A DNA stretch of 64,000 bases from Alligator mississippiensis (lineage: Eukaryota; Chordata; Crocodylia; Alligatoridae). Below are positions 1 through 10,700 of the stretch, one piece after another; positions within the stretch are counted from its first letter, which is position 1, and each line of letters opens with the position of its first letter. Position numbers and translations under genes: made by a program. The DNA lies in the NCBI RefSeq assembly GCF_030867095.1, contig NC_081828.1:212976978-213040977 (forward strand), written 5' to 3'. A model generated the notes under the pieces. It searched no databases and was not told the origin of the DNA. It saw only the letters and a program-made list of their open reading frames with translations.

Positions 1-687
1 TTCCCGAGATCAGACAAATCACTGGCAGAGCTCGACGTAGCAGATGGGTTGTTTCTGGAGCACCGCACCCTTGCGCTAACCACTGCGCCTAATCCCTCCA
101 TCTGGAAATGTCATTGTTTATTCTCTGAAATGTGAGTGTAATTCACTGGTGAGTGGATGTTATAGGCCCAATTTCTGTGGCCAACCACTTGTGATACAAG
201 CTGTTAAACCCCAGCTGCAGAGTGTCGGCTCTCTAGCTCACCCTATAACCGTATCTTTGTGCTAGCGGTCTACACCTTCATCCCCGGGGGCTGGTCAGGA
301 GGGGGACTATCTCCCAGGCACATGCCATGCTGTGTTCACCTGCCAGTGGAAAGTAGGTTTGCACCATCGGTCATAGCGGACTATCTTGGGGCCTGTCTGT
401 ACTGCCTCAGTGGTGACTGAGGAGCCTTCCTCCCTCCGCCCTTGCTTGCTCCTACTCAGCACGTGCCAGATCCCAGATCTGGGACAAGTGGCTGCTACAG
501 AGCAACCCTGAGCACATGCCCATGGCTGCTGTCAGGCAATGTCTCTGGTGTATTTATTGGCAGTGCCTCATTCCACCATGTAGAGCAGTGGGCAGCAAAA
601 GCGGATCCCGGGGGGTGCAGTGATGCAGCTGCACCCCCTCCCCGTTGTGTCTTGCTGCACCCAAACTAAAACCAACTGCCCAGGAGA
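1..687. other. Upstream flanking DNA, no gene recognised
   Basis: This is non-coding sequence upstream of the receptor gene. The one open frame here, about 442-669, has no family resemblance I recognise and no supporting signal. From about 590 to 650 the sequence becomes C/G-rich, just before the minisatellite. I see no RNA gene or clear mobile element. Confidence 0.5.
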
Positions 688-1204
688 GGCAGGGGCATTT
701 CTACTCAGATAGTGCTAAGGGGTAGGGGCATTTGTACTCAGGTAGTGGTAAGGGGCAGGGGCATTTCTACTCAGGTAGTGCTAAGGGGCAGGGGCATTTG
801 TACTCAGGTAGTGGTAAGGGGCAGGGGCATTTCTACTCAGGTAGTGCTAAGGGGTAGGGGCATTTGTACTCAGGTAGTGGTAAGGGGCAGGGGCATTTCT
901 ACTCAGGTAGTGCTAAGGGGTAGGGGCATTTGTACTCAGGTAGTGGTAAGGGGCAGGGGCATTTCTACTCAGGTAGTGCTAAGGGGTAGGGGCATTTGTA
1001 CTCAGGTAGTGGTAAGGGGCAGGGGCATTTCTACTCAGGTAGTGCTAAGGGGTAGGGGCATTTGTACTCAGGTAGTGGTAAGGGGCAGGGGCATTTCTAC
1101 TCAGGTAGTGCTAAGGGGTAGGGGCATTTGTACTCAGGTAGTGCTAAGGGCAGGGGCATTTCTACTCAGGCAATGCTGACAGGCAGGGGCATTTCTACTC
1201 CCTC
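688..1204 (+). repeat. 33-bp minisatellite with 66-bp higher-order period
   Basis: About 16 tandem copies of a 33-bp unit of the form AGGGGCATTTSTACTCAGG followed by TAGTGSTAAGGGG. Two unit types alternate through most of the array. One has TTCTACTC with GTGCTA and the other has TTGTACTC with GTGGTA, so the real repeating unit is a 66-bp dimer. The alternation breaks at the 3' end, where units diverge. Because 33 is divisible by three, the array produces a 155-codon open frame, which I regard as an artefact. The array lies about 1.2 kb upstream of the receptor start codon. Confidence 0.95.
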
Positions 1205-1925
1205 AGTGCTGAGGGAGTCAATTGACTTCATGGCTCATAATCATCTCTCTAATTCCCCTTAATCTCTCTCTACTCCACTTGTTGTTAGGCACCCTCTATC
1301 CTTTTTAATGGTCTTGATGTTTCACTATTCAAACTATCCTTCCTTCTGCACTTCTGCTGTCTCTTAGCCATTCCTGGTAATGTCTCTCTTCTTTTTTTTA
1401 CAGCCTTGTAGACTGTTTTCCGCTCTAGCTAAAACCCTGAACTCAGGTGTGGTCTTAACTCAGGTGTAGGAATGACTGACAGTGAAGTATTGGAGGTGCT
1501 GTCAGGATGCTCAAGAAGACTCGCTTTTGTTTTATGGGGCTGTATGTTTAACTATAATGACTAGTGAAATTAGTGTTTAACTGTAATGACTAGTGAGACC
1601 ATATCCTTTGACTTTGTCACGGGGGCAGCACCTGGGCCTCGTTTTTTTGCCTCAAAAACTAGGTGGTTGTGGTAGTTTGCCTAGTTTGGTTGGCAAAAAC
1701 TAGGTGGTTTGAAACGTTATACATCCTTGAGGAAACAGGTGCGTATGCCAGTGGTTCTACTTGTTTCTTGCTTTGATCTTAATCTGAATACTATAGTGCT
1801 AGCCCCCCCTAGCACGTTTGCAAAGCTTTGAATTTCACTGTAACTGGAGACAAACGTGTGCTGTGCTCCGCGGGACGCTGCGCTGCGCCCTCCGCACCGC
1901 CTTGTCTAAGTGGGGAGGGGGCAAC
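1205..1925. other. Upstream flank with small local duplications
   Basis: No gene is visible. Two short duplications are present. A segment of about 25 bp, GTTTAACTRTAATGACTAGT, occurs at about 1547 and 1576. The string AAAAACTAGGTGGTT occurs near 1658 and 1698. A stretch near 1616-1641 (GGGGGCAGCACCT core) recurs with two differences at 2698-2723, on the other side of exon 1. Confidence 0.6.
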
Positions 1926-1929
1926 CTTT

Positions 1930-2115
1930 TTGGCAGGTGTGCCACAAATGAAGCCCTGTGCCCTCCACCAGTGCCACCCCGATCCCCTTCCCCTGCCCGA
2001 TCTCCTGCTCCGCTTTCTGCTCCCTGCCCTAAGTGCTGCTCTGCTGCCCACTCAGTTTGCTGCTCCATACTCTTATCATCTTTGCTCAAGCTGCCACTCT
2101 GCTTTCTGCTCCCCG
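1930..2115 (+). repeat. CT-rich interspersed repeat next to the promoter
   Basis: A pyrimidine-rich stretch contains repeated CTGCTCYGCTTTCTGCTC-like phrases. The reverse complement of 34525-34745 has the same order of landmarks: a GTGCCAC, GATCCCC, CTGCCC, ATCTCCTGCTC series and then repeated TCTGCTC. The two are therefore copies of one dispersed family in opposite orientation. This copy abuts the 5' side of the CpG island of the receptor gene. The family is not identified. Confidence 0.6.
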
Positions 2116-2800
2116 CACGCCCGGACACACTCGGAGGCTGTCCCGGTGCGCGCAGGGGCCGCCCCGCCCCGCCCCGCCCCGCCCTGCCTCAGTTTCCCGC
2201 TGGGCCGAGCGGCCGCCCCGGCACCTGCCGGCGGGCGGAGCTGGGCGGGGCGGAGCCGGAGCCGGAGCCGGGGGCATCCCGCAGCGCGGGCGGCTCCGAG
2301 CCGCTGCTCCGCCCGCTGCGGGTCGGGTCTGGGCGCGCGCGGTGCCGCGGACACACGGGGCTCCGCTGCGCTCCGCATCCCGCCGGCATGGGCTCCCCGG
2401 GCACCTGCGTGCTGCTCGCGGCCATCGCCTGCCTCCTCCGCCGGGTGAGTGCCGGCAGCCGGGCTGCGCTGCGCTGCGCTGGGGTGCGCTGGGGAGGGGA
2501 GGGGAGGGTCTTGCCGGGACTTTTCTTTTTCTTCCCTCTTCATTTCATGCTCGGGGAGAGTTGGCCTGCGAGAAACTTCCTCCCGGTTGGAAAGGAGGGT
2601 GGGGAGAGCTGGAAGTGGGGGAGCGGGTCTTTCCCTCCCCCCAAAACAGCGCTTGAATCTTCGCGGGCCGGGACGGAGAGGCGCGTTTGCAGCCCGTGTC
2701 ATGGGGGCAGCACCTCGGCCTCGCCAAGGGGACACGGGGATGGGCAAGGGGCAGGGGGAGCGCGGTGTCACCGCCGGTGTGTTACTCGCTTGGTATGGGT
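2110..2800 (+). promoter_or_regulatory. CpG island promoter of the receptor gene
   Basis: This is a dense G+C and CpG stretch surrounding exon 1, in contrast to the AT-richer surroundings. It contains a run of CCCCGCC repeats at 2161-2188 and GGGCGG boxes near 2233 and 2243. These are Sp1-type GC boxes, with no convincing TATA box. A GGAGCC triplet-type repeat sits at about 2252-2271. This is the pattern of a housekeeping-type dispersed-start vertebrate promoter. The transcription start cannot be placed from sequence alone. Long open frames on both strands here result from the lack of stop codons in GC-rich DNA. Confidence 0.8.
2388..2444 (+). CDS. Exon 1 coding part: signal peptide of a class B1 GPCR (VIPR1-like)
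   Basis: This segment has 19 codons, from an ATG in strong Kozak context (G at -3, G at +4) to a consensus GTGAGT donor at 2445. It ends in phase 0. The peptide begins MGSPGT, continues with a hydrophobic core (residues 7-17, CVLLAAIACLL) and ends with two arginines, so it reads as a secretory signal peptide whose cleavage site is probably encoded by the next exon. The CpG island places it as a first exon. The join to 58636 is inferred from strand, phase and family logic. Together they give a signal peptide followed by the N-terminal cysteines of a secretin-family receptor. What is seen is the signal peptide and donor. What is inferred is the gene identity, with VIPR1 favoured and other class B1 receptors such as VIPR2 or a GHRHR paralogue possible. 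Confidence 0.75.
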
Positions 2801-2810
2801 GACCACGGGC

Positions 2811-4318
2811 TGGCCCGGTCCGAGAGCCGGGTCTTTGGGGCCCGGTCCGAGAGCTCGGTCTTTAGTGACAGGTCCGAGAGCCTGGTCTTTGGGGCCCGGT
2901 CCCAGCCCCTGGTTTTAGTGCAAGGTCCCAGCCCCTGATTTTAGTGAGAGGTCCTAGTGCCCAGTCCCAGTCCCTGGTTTTAGTGCAGGGTCCCAGTGCC
3001 CAGTCCCAGTCCCTGGTTTTAGTGCAGGGTCCCAGTGCCCAGTCCCAGTCCCTGGTTTTAGTGCAGGGTCCCAGTGCCCGGTCCCAGCCCCTGGTTTTAG
3101 TGTAAGGTCTGAGAGCTCAGTCCCAGCCCCTGGTTTTAGTGCAAGGTCCCAGTGCCCGGTCCCAGCCCCTGATTTTAGTGAGAGGTCCCAGTGCCTGGTC
3201 CCAGTCCCTGGTTTTAGTGCAGGGTCCCAGTGCCCGGTCCCAGTCCCTGGTTTTAGTGCAGGGTCCCAGTGCCCGGTCCCAGTCCCTGGTTTTAGTGCAG
3301 GGTCCCAGTGCCCGGTCCCAGTCCCTGGTTTTAGTGCAGGGTCCCAGTGCCCGATCCCAGTCCCTGGTTTTAGTGCAGGGTCCCAGTGCCCAGTCCCAGC
3401 CCCTGGTTTTAGTGAGAGGTCCCAGTGCCCGGTCCCAGCCCCTGATTTTAGTGTACGGTCTGAGAGCTCAGTCTCAGTCCCAGCCCCTGGTTTTAGTGCA
3501 AGGTCCCAGTGCCCGGTCCCAGTCCCTGATTTTAGTGTAAGGTCTGAGAGCTCAGTCCCAGCCCCTGGTTTTAGTGCAAGGTCCCAGCCCCTGATTTTAG
3601 TGAGAGGTCCCAGTGCCCAGTCCCAGTCCCTGGTTTTAGTGCAAGGTCCCAGTGCCCGGTCCCAGTCCCTGGTTTTAGTGCAGGGTCCCAGTGCCCGGTC
3701 CCAGTCCCTGGTTTTAGTGCAGGGTCCCAGTGCCCGGTCCCAGTCCCTGGTTTTAGTGCAGGGTCCCAGTGCCCGGTCCCAGTCCCTGGTTTTAGTGCAG
3801 GGTCCCAGTGCCCGATCCCAGTCCCTGGTTTTAGTGCAGGGTCCCAGTGCCCGATCCCAGTCCCTGGTTTTAGTGCAGGGTCCCAGTGCCCGGTCCCAGC
3901 CCCTGGTTTTAGTGAGAGGTCCCAGTGCCTGGTCCCAGCCCCTGATTTTAGTGTAAGGTCTGAGAGCTCAGTCTCAGTCCCAGCCCCTGGTTTTAGTGCA
4001 AGGTCCCAGTGCCCGGTCCCAGTCCCTGGTTTTAGTGTAAGGTCTGAGAGCTTGGTCCCAGCCCCTGGTTTTAGTGCAGGGTCCCAGTGGAAGGTCCCAG
4101 TCCCTGGTTTTAGTGCAAGGTCCCAGTGCCCGGTCCCATCCCCTGGTTTTAGTGCAAGGTCTGAGAGCTTGGTCCCAGCCCCTGGTTTTAGTGCAGGGTC
4201 CCAGTGGAAGGTCCCAGTGCTTGGTTTTAGTGAAAGGTCTGAGAGCTCAGTCCCAGCCCCTGGTTTTAGTGCAAGGTCCCAGTGCCCGGTCCGAGAGCCC
4301 GGTGTTAGTGCGACTGTA
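2811..4318 (+). repeat. 39-bp minisatellite at the start of intron 1
   Basis: About 38 tandem copies of a 39-bp unit containing GGTCCCAGTGCCCGGTCCCA followed by GTCCCTGGTTTTAGTGCAG. Variant units include GGTCTGAGAGCTCAG-starting and GGTCCCAGTGGAAG types. These variants recur in blocks, suggesting higher-order duplication. The unit length is a multiple of three, so long open frames appear on both strands (for example 133 and 118 codons on +, 282 codons on -). These are artefacts of the repeat. The array begins about 370 bp downstream of the exon 1 donor. Confidence 0.95.
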
Positions 4319-7300
4319 GGTGACTTAGTTTGCAACCGGGGTTGGGGGGACAGGAATTGTCCCGTGAAGCTTCTTCTGCTGCTTTTCCTTCCCGAAGTTT
4401 CCTGAAATTGGGAAACCATGGAAAAGCCGCCTGTAGACCCGGTCTAATGGGCTGGAATGAAAAGGATGCTTAATATGGAGCCGGGGGAGTTCCCAGTGGT
4501 GCGATGTGCTTGGCTGTGGGATAGTCTCCCCCGGAGGAAGTCTGCAGGCTGCGTCACTGAAGGCATTTGACCCTCCAGTGGGTAATGCAAGACCAGGCCC
4601 TGAAGCAGACTGGGCACTGGCATGGAAGGATGCAGACAGTGACCCACCAAGTCTTTTCTGTCCCTAATGTTGCTTTCTTATGATCAGCTTGCTTGTTTGT
4701 TTGCCCTGCTTCCTCCTCCCACACACGGTGATGCAGAGCCTACCAGCAAAGTCATTTCTTTGCATTTTCTTTTCTTTTTTTTGTCTCCCCCCCCCCCCCC
4801 CCCTTTGCAAATAGGAAAACTAAGTTTTATTTCAGGCTTGAGTGGTGAATAGTTCACCAGGCAACTCTCCTGTAGCATAAAGTGGATTTGTTCAAGCTGG
4901 TTACTTTATTTAACAGGGCAGGTGGAAGATTGAGGCTTAGATACCTGGGGTTGGCTCCTTCCTTCCCATCCTGATTATTTGTATCCATTTTCTTCCTTCA
5001 AGGAATAAAAGACCAAGATATTTCAGCAGTGTCTTGTTGTTTTGGTCAGGGTTGCCCACAGTGACTGGCTTTTGCCACTGCTAGCCGGATGGGAGGCAGT
5101 GTCATTTGCTCTGTATCAGTTCAGTTCAACATTGCGTTGTCCCTCTCCAGAAGCCAGGATCCGATGTGATCTCTGACGGACACTCAGGGCCATTCAGTGG
5201 GATCTTCTAGCCTGGAAAGTCACCCAAAGTTTCCCTTGCATCTCTCCCTATCTGACCTTTCCAGATCCCCACTTTTCCCTACCTGCGAATGGGCCATTTC
5301 AGGTTTGATGCAGCTGTGAACGGGAAGCAGGCAAACGCCCTCGGTTTCAAAGCCCGTGGAGAGGGTCTAGCCAGGGGAGCACGCAGGCTGGCTTTAATGA
5401 TGAAGAAAAGCACAGAGCAATTTAGTTCTGCTGCTTCGTAGTGAAGGCATTTGTTTCCTGGAAGGCTGCTGGTGTCTCGCACCTGAGCTAGGAGAAAATC
5501 TACGAGGGATCAGATTTCCTTCCGCTGAAATCCAGGGGTGTAAATCCCATTGACAGAAGTGTCACAGGAGTAAAGAAAGCCTTTTGGGCCCAATCCTGGA
5601 GAGAATTAGGCTCAGTAATAACTTCCGCTGGTCACCGAGCCATTCATTCTGTCACCAGCTTTGCTAAATGAAATGTCTGAGTGTTTGCAGAATTGAGGCT
5701 CTGAGTGGTGGGGTGTAAAAATAGTCTTTTCTCTTCCTCTGAGACAGTAGCAGACTGCAATTTAGCACCCTTTTGAAGCTTCTTTCCTGTCCTTGTTTCA
5801 TTGTGCCACGTTTTGCACCTCTTAATCTTTCTGGTTCTGATGCAACAATATATTGCTTGGCTTTCTGGTGTTATAGTCACGAGACTTTGCAGGATCTCTG
5901 CTTTTACTAGCCGGGGAAACGGTGGAGGAACCAGGGATCAGCTTCTTCAAATGGCTTTGCATTATAATGTTCAGTGCCGCGTGTGTGCATTCAGCTGTAA
6001 AGTGTATGAGGCTGATATATGGCTGTTTAAAGGATCCTGAATTTTCACTGACCGAAAGGGCTGGCACGTTTCAAAGCGAAAGCTGAAATAATGATAATCT
6101 GACTATGGGATCTGGCATTGCTCCATGCTGTTTTTCATTTCCTTTTTAACTTCACTGTGATTGTTCACTCGTGTGTCCCTGAAAAGATTTTAATAGCAAT
6201 TCTGGTTTGATCAGTCCCAACAAAAAGTTCAGTGTCGTAAAACGATCCCAGCCAGGTGTGTGAATTGCTGTTATAAATTTGCTGCATAATCCATGCGTGG
6301 AGAAAGAGAGAGATTGGGAAGTAATACCTGCTAACATGCCATCAAACCACTCTGCAATCCTGCCTCTTGCAGTGGCCAGTGCCTCGTGCATCAGAGAGAA
6401 GCGATGGATATATTTTTGCTTATCCTTGGTTTAAAGCCAGAGCCACTCCACCAGTTTCTGATGAGTTTCTTCAGCTTTCCCCTGGCTGAACTGAGAGACG
6501 AATCGGGCCCACGGACTCCGAGACGCGAACAGCTTACAAGTGCGAGTGAGATGCGGGTAATTCAAATGGCTCTGCAAATTCCACTCTCCGTCAGATTAAA
6601 AGATCGCTCTGGGTTAGCCACATCTGCGAGTGTGACATAATCCACGTGTCGGGGGGGGGAAAGCCTGATTCTGATGCATTCAGGGCAGTTGCACACTAAA
6701 TCCAAAATCATGCTCTACATTTTTCCTTTGCGCAGACTGAAAGTAGCTGAGTTAGCCTGACCTGCATGGCGGTCACTTCGCCAGCTCCTGACCCTCTTTC
6801 TTTCTGTCATGGGCTAATCATGGGGTGATGAAAATGTAGCTAAAGAAATCGATATTTCTGAGGCCGCACTGCTGCATTCACTGTCATTAGAAATGCCAGC
6901 ATTCAGTACTAATGACTGCACATATGCAGTGAAGTTAACTTCATTTCATTATAGAGCTGCTACATAATACATAAAACCCTTGACTTTTGCTGACTGTGCT
7001 GTAAAGAGACCCCTAATACTTAAAATCCATGTCTTCTGCTGACTGTGTTGTAAAGAGCCCATATCCCCCAATAGCTATGGTGTTAATAAGAGATGTATAG
7101 CTGAATCTGTGTAGTTTATATGTGCATCTTTCTAAGCTAATCAAATGTCCTGTTTCCCTAAAAATACAACTTTGTAATATGGGCAGCCTATGCCTATATG
7201 TGCAGGCATTGAATTCCCATTTGTATTGTGCAAATACAAGCTTGTAGTTAGACCTAGGTAATATTAAATGCAGATTAAAGTAGTAAGGAGGGGATGAATG

Positions 7301-7632
7301 AATCTGATTATCCTCTTAACAGCATGATACTGCAGTCCACCCGGCACTCGAGCTCTGGTTTTCAAACGGTAGCCATCTGCCTCCAGTGGCTGTGAATACA
7401 ACACGAAAATACTCAAATAAGCATGAAGCTGGGGCTTGCTAGGTGCTCCCTCTCTCGTAGGAAATGCAGGGTGCTCCTTCTCTCATGAACTGGCCTGGAG
7501 ATGGCTAAATTATAGTTTATTATTGTGCCGGGTACCACTAGTATCTGTAGTCAGATGGGAGCATGGACAGAGCATCTTGGCTAGCACCCAGGCTGGATGG
7601 TTGTGTCTGGTTGCAATGAGTGTGTGTGTGTG
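4319..7632. other. Intronic DNA, no gene recognised
   Basis: No exon, RNA gene or well-preserved mobile element is visible. There is a 17-C homopolymer at 4787-4803 after a T-rich run. A degenerate tandem duplication lies at about 6980-7060, with CTGACTGTGCTGTAAAGAG repeated after about 50 bp with small changes. The rest looks like unique intron sequence. Confidence 0.5.
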
Positions 7633-7645
7633 TTTCTTTATACAA

Positions 7646-7760
7646 GGGTGTAGGTTGTAGCTGTGTTGGTCTAAGGACATAGGCAGACAATTCCTTGGGT
7701 GAATTTGATATCTTTTATTGGTCTAATAAAAGATATCAAATTCACCCAAAGAACCTTGTC
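7646..7760 (+). mobile_element. Foldback/SINE-like element with GTTGTAGCYGTGTTGGTCTA head
   Basis: The element is 115 bp. It starts with the conserved head GGTTGTAGCTGTGTTGGTCT and continues AAGGACATAGGCAGACAA. It ends in a perfect hairpin: arms 7697-7719 and 7725-7747 (23 bp each, including GATATCTTTTATT) around a 5-nt loop. The insertion is flanked by a perfect 13-bp direct duplication, TTTCTTTATACAA, at 7633-7645 and 7761-7773. The family resembles foldback elements known from crocodilians and turtles (the Chompy MITE-like family was described in crocodilians). The assignment to that name is from memory and not tested. The long target duplication argues for LINE-type insertion. Confidence 0.85.
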
Positions 7761-7773
7761 TTTCTTTATACAA

Positions 7774-10700
7774 TTGTTTTTACACGCTATATGTCAATTG
7801 TACCTGTCTTGGAAGCCACTTTAGGGGTACGACAACCATGCAGCTATGCTCCAGGTTGACTTTGCCTCGACTTTTTCTTTTGCTCGGAGTACAAACTCCA
7901 TGAATCAAGATGATAATAGTATTAGCTTTAAGATCACATTTGTTGCTTCTACCAATTCATGCCAGCGTATGACTCCACAGACTACTCCCTGGATATACGG
8001 TCTGTGTTTCTGTAGTATCTGAGTGCCTCACAGTCATTATTGAGTGGAGAGAGGTCATTAGTCAGGCAGACGGCAGGGTAGAATGGCACCCTATAGGCTA
8101 AGTGGATTTAAAACAGGATGGTTTTCTTTTTTTGTTTTGTTTTTGCATTTTACAGGCTGGACCTGGGGCATGGGGTAGGCTAAATGACTTGGCCAAAGTG
8201 CTCTTGGATGCTTGTTTGTGCAAGGGTTTTGTACCGGGGTTTCCTGAAGCTCAGTTTAGTTTCCGCCTCTCCGAAGTGGAAGAAAGAGGAACAATGAGGG
8301 CAATAATTACATGCATAGAAAAGGGCTGTTGTGGTGCAGTCTGGAGACTTTCAATGAAAGGCTACAGGTCCAAATCTAGCCCATCAAAGATGTATTTTGA
8401 CCCAGCTTCATGACCAGTTAAAGGCTGTTGGTGGCACATGCAAACCTTCGACTTCACCTGTGAAAACGTTCTTCTACCCGTGCCTTGTGCTGGTTCTGTG
8501 TCTCTCGGGGCATGCATGCCACCCTGTGCCTGGTGGGTAGTGTTGGAGAGCGGTTACGCTGTAAGGCACCCTCTACAATTTCCTCCCGTTTCGTTCCACA
8601 ACGAGGCACAACAGGACATTCCTTGGTGTCAGTCAAGAAAGCCCTATTGACTTCATTGAAACTGTGCTAGTTAACACAAGCTGACCAGTCCCAATGATAC
8701 ATGAAAGGAACTATTGCTCTGGCTTCATTTACCGAGCAGATTTTCTCATAGGGAGAGGAAAAAAAGCTGCTACAATTGCAATTAACTGGACCTCCTGAGG
8801 ATGGAGGCCGGGTACTGAACAGCTCAAAAAGACCACGTGCTCTTGGTCCTTCCTGCATCTCGGCTGAAGAAATGTAGATAAGTTTGTCACGTCCACTGCT
8901 GAGTGTGATCTGTGGCTCCCGTTCAGGAATGGAGGCGTTACTTATCTGCATACAACAGCCTTCAGCTTCTTGTGTGAAGAGTGCCAGGCTCAAGCCCAGT
9001 TTACAAACCCAGTGGGTTTGATCCTGCCCACGGGCCAGTTTCAAGCTGCTGTAACTCCACTGCTTCGAGGAAAATTGCTCTGAGCTTGTGCTGACGTGAA
9101 GGAATTTGGAAGGGGGACCCGGTGTGTTTGTCTAAAAAAATAAAGGGAGTGCGGTAGATGCAGGCAGGTAAGCAGAGAAGTGTTATTTTGAAGCCTTATT
9201 CAAGTTCTATCTGCTGAGCTACAAAGAGGTTTTTCCTGCAAAGAAAACCTCTTTGTAAGCACGAACAAGACATTCCCCCCTCCCGCCCCTCCTTCAGGAA
9301 GTATGAAACGATTGCACAAGAAATCTTCAGGCACATGTTAAAAAACCAGGGATGACAGGGGTGAATGAAGTCACTGCTGCATCCATTCTGTAGTTATCCA
9401 AACATGCCCATACGTAGGTTTAGTGGAGGGGCGTCTTTCACTAGTGGGTGAATGCTCTTAATTACATCTTTGTGCACTCAGAGAAGTACACGGTGCTTGC
9501 AACTCCGTGTTTAAGTGGTGCTGGGAGTGCCACGTCCTTCTGAAAATGAGGTCCCAGGTGATTTTTCAGAAGAAGCAGGATCTGACCCATGGGAGCTGCA
9601 GGTGGAGAGGACAATAAGGGTCAAGTTGGGTCCCAGCTGAACTGCAAGCAGCTTGCTTGGTTTCAGGGAGTACAGTATGTGGTCTGGAAGTCTGTTTGCA
9701 GCTTAGCTGTCTTGCTGTCATCACCCTCTTTTGTCTGCAACCTGCAGACAGTTCACACGGTTTGCTGCCCGACTGTCACAGACCTTCTGCGTCCTGGGAT
9801 GAATCATCTCGGTGTGTCAGGTTCCCATTTTGCATAAGGAGAGTAATACGGACCACTCGGGGCAGTCGGGTTTATTAGTATTCAGAAGGTGCTTTTGGTG
9901 CAGGGTTCATCCAGCAGCTGCTCCAAGAACATTACTAGAAATCCCCGTCTCGCCCTTTCAGTCCCTTAACTATACAGCATTGTAACTGGTCAGTATTGTG
10001 TGATTTATGCTATCTAAAACCCTCTAGGATATTGTTAAGAAGGCATTAGGGTTTCCATTACTGAAACCGTAGCTTGATTAGATATGTCAGCTGACTGTTT
10101 CCTTTGTTGCCCATTATGTTCAAACTGCTTAGACTTGTAAATAAATCCTAATGATGGAAAAGATGTCAGAACAGCAAGAACGATTACATTTTAATAGTTG
10201 CCAGCCTGCGCTGACATGAATGGCCAGTCTGGATGCCTACTGAAGAAATAGCAGTCCCTTTTGTGATGTGAAAATATGGACAGCAATACCATGAGACTGC
10301 ATGCTGTGCTGCTGACATTCATTCCTCCTGGGTCCAACTCATTTCTGTTGGTGCAAAAGTTTTTGCAAGAGAAAGTTAAAGCAAGCGGCACTGTAAGCAG
10401 GTGATGGCATATATGACATTGGTAGAGATAAGGACCGAGACCTTGTAATGATGGAGAAGCTTGTGTGACGCGTTGCTCCTCAGAGCTATGTTGTCCAGTC
10501 TTGCACTTCTGGCAGGGTCACCCATGGCCAACATGATGATGTGGTCCGTACTGATGAGGGGGCACAGCTAGCATCTGAACCTGTTGCAAGCCTCGTTTGA
10601 GATTGGGAGCCTGGCTGTAAGCCAGGACAAGTTTGTCCTCCATGGCTACCTTGAGGCGGTCCTCCTTTTCATTAACGATGTATCTAAGCCAGGCCAGAGG

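Noticed and set aside
712-1179. 155-codon repeat protein
   Set aside because: A direct translation of the 33-bp minisatellite with no conservation evidence or gene signals.
1818-2918. 366-codon frame through the CpG island
   Set aside because: It includes the real exon 1 codons, but reads through a consensus splice donor into intron and minisatellite. GC-rich DNA has few stop codons.
3571-4419. 282-codon minus-strand open frame
   Set aside because: It lies entirely in the 39-bp minisatellite. The unit length is a multiple of three and contains no stop in that frame, so the frame is automatic.
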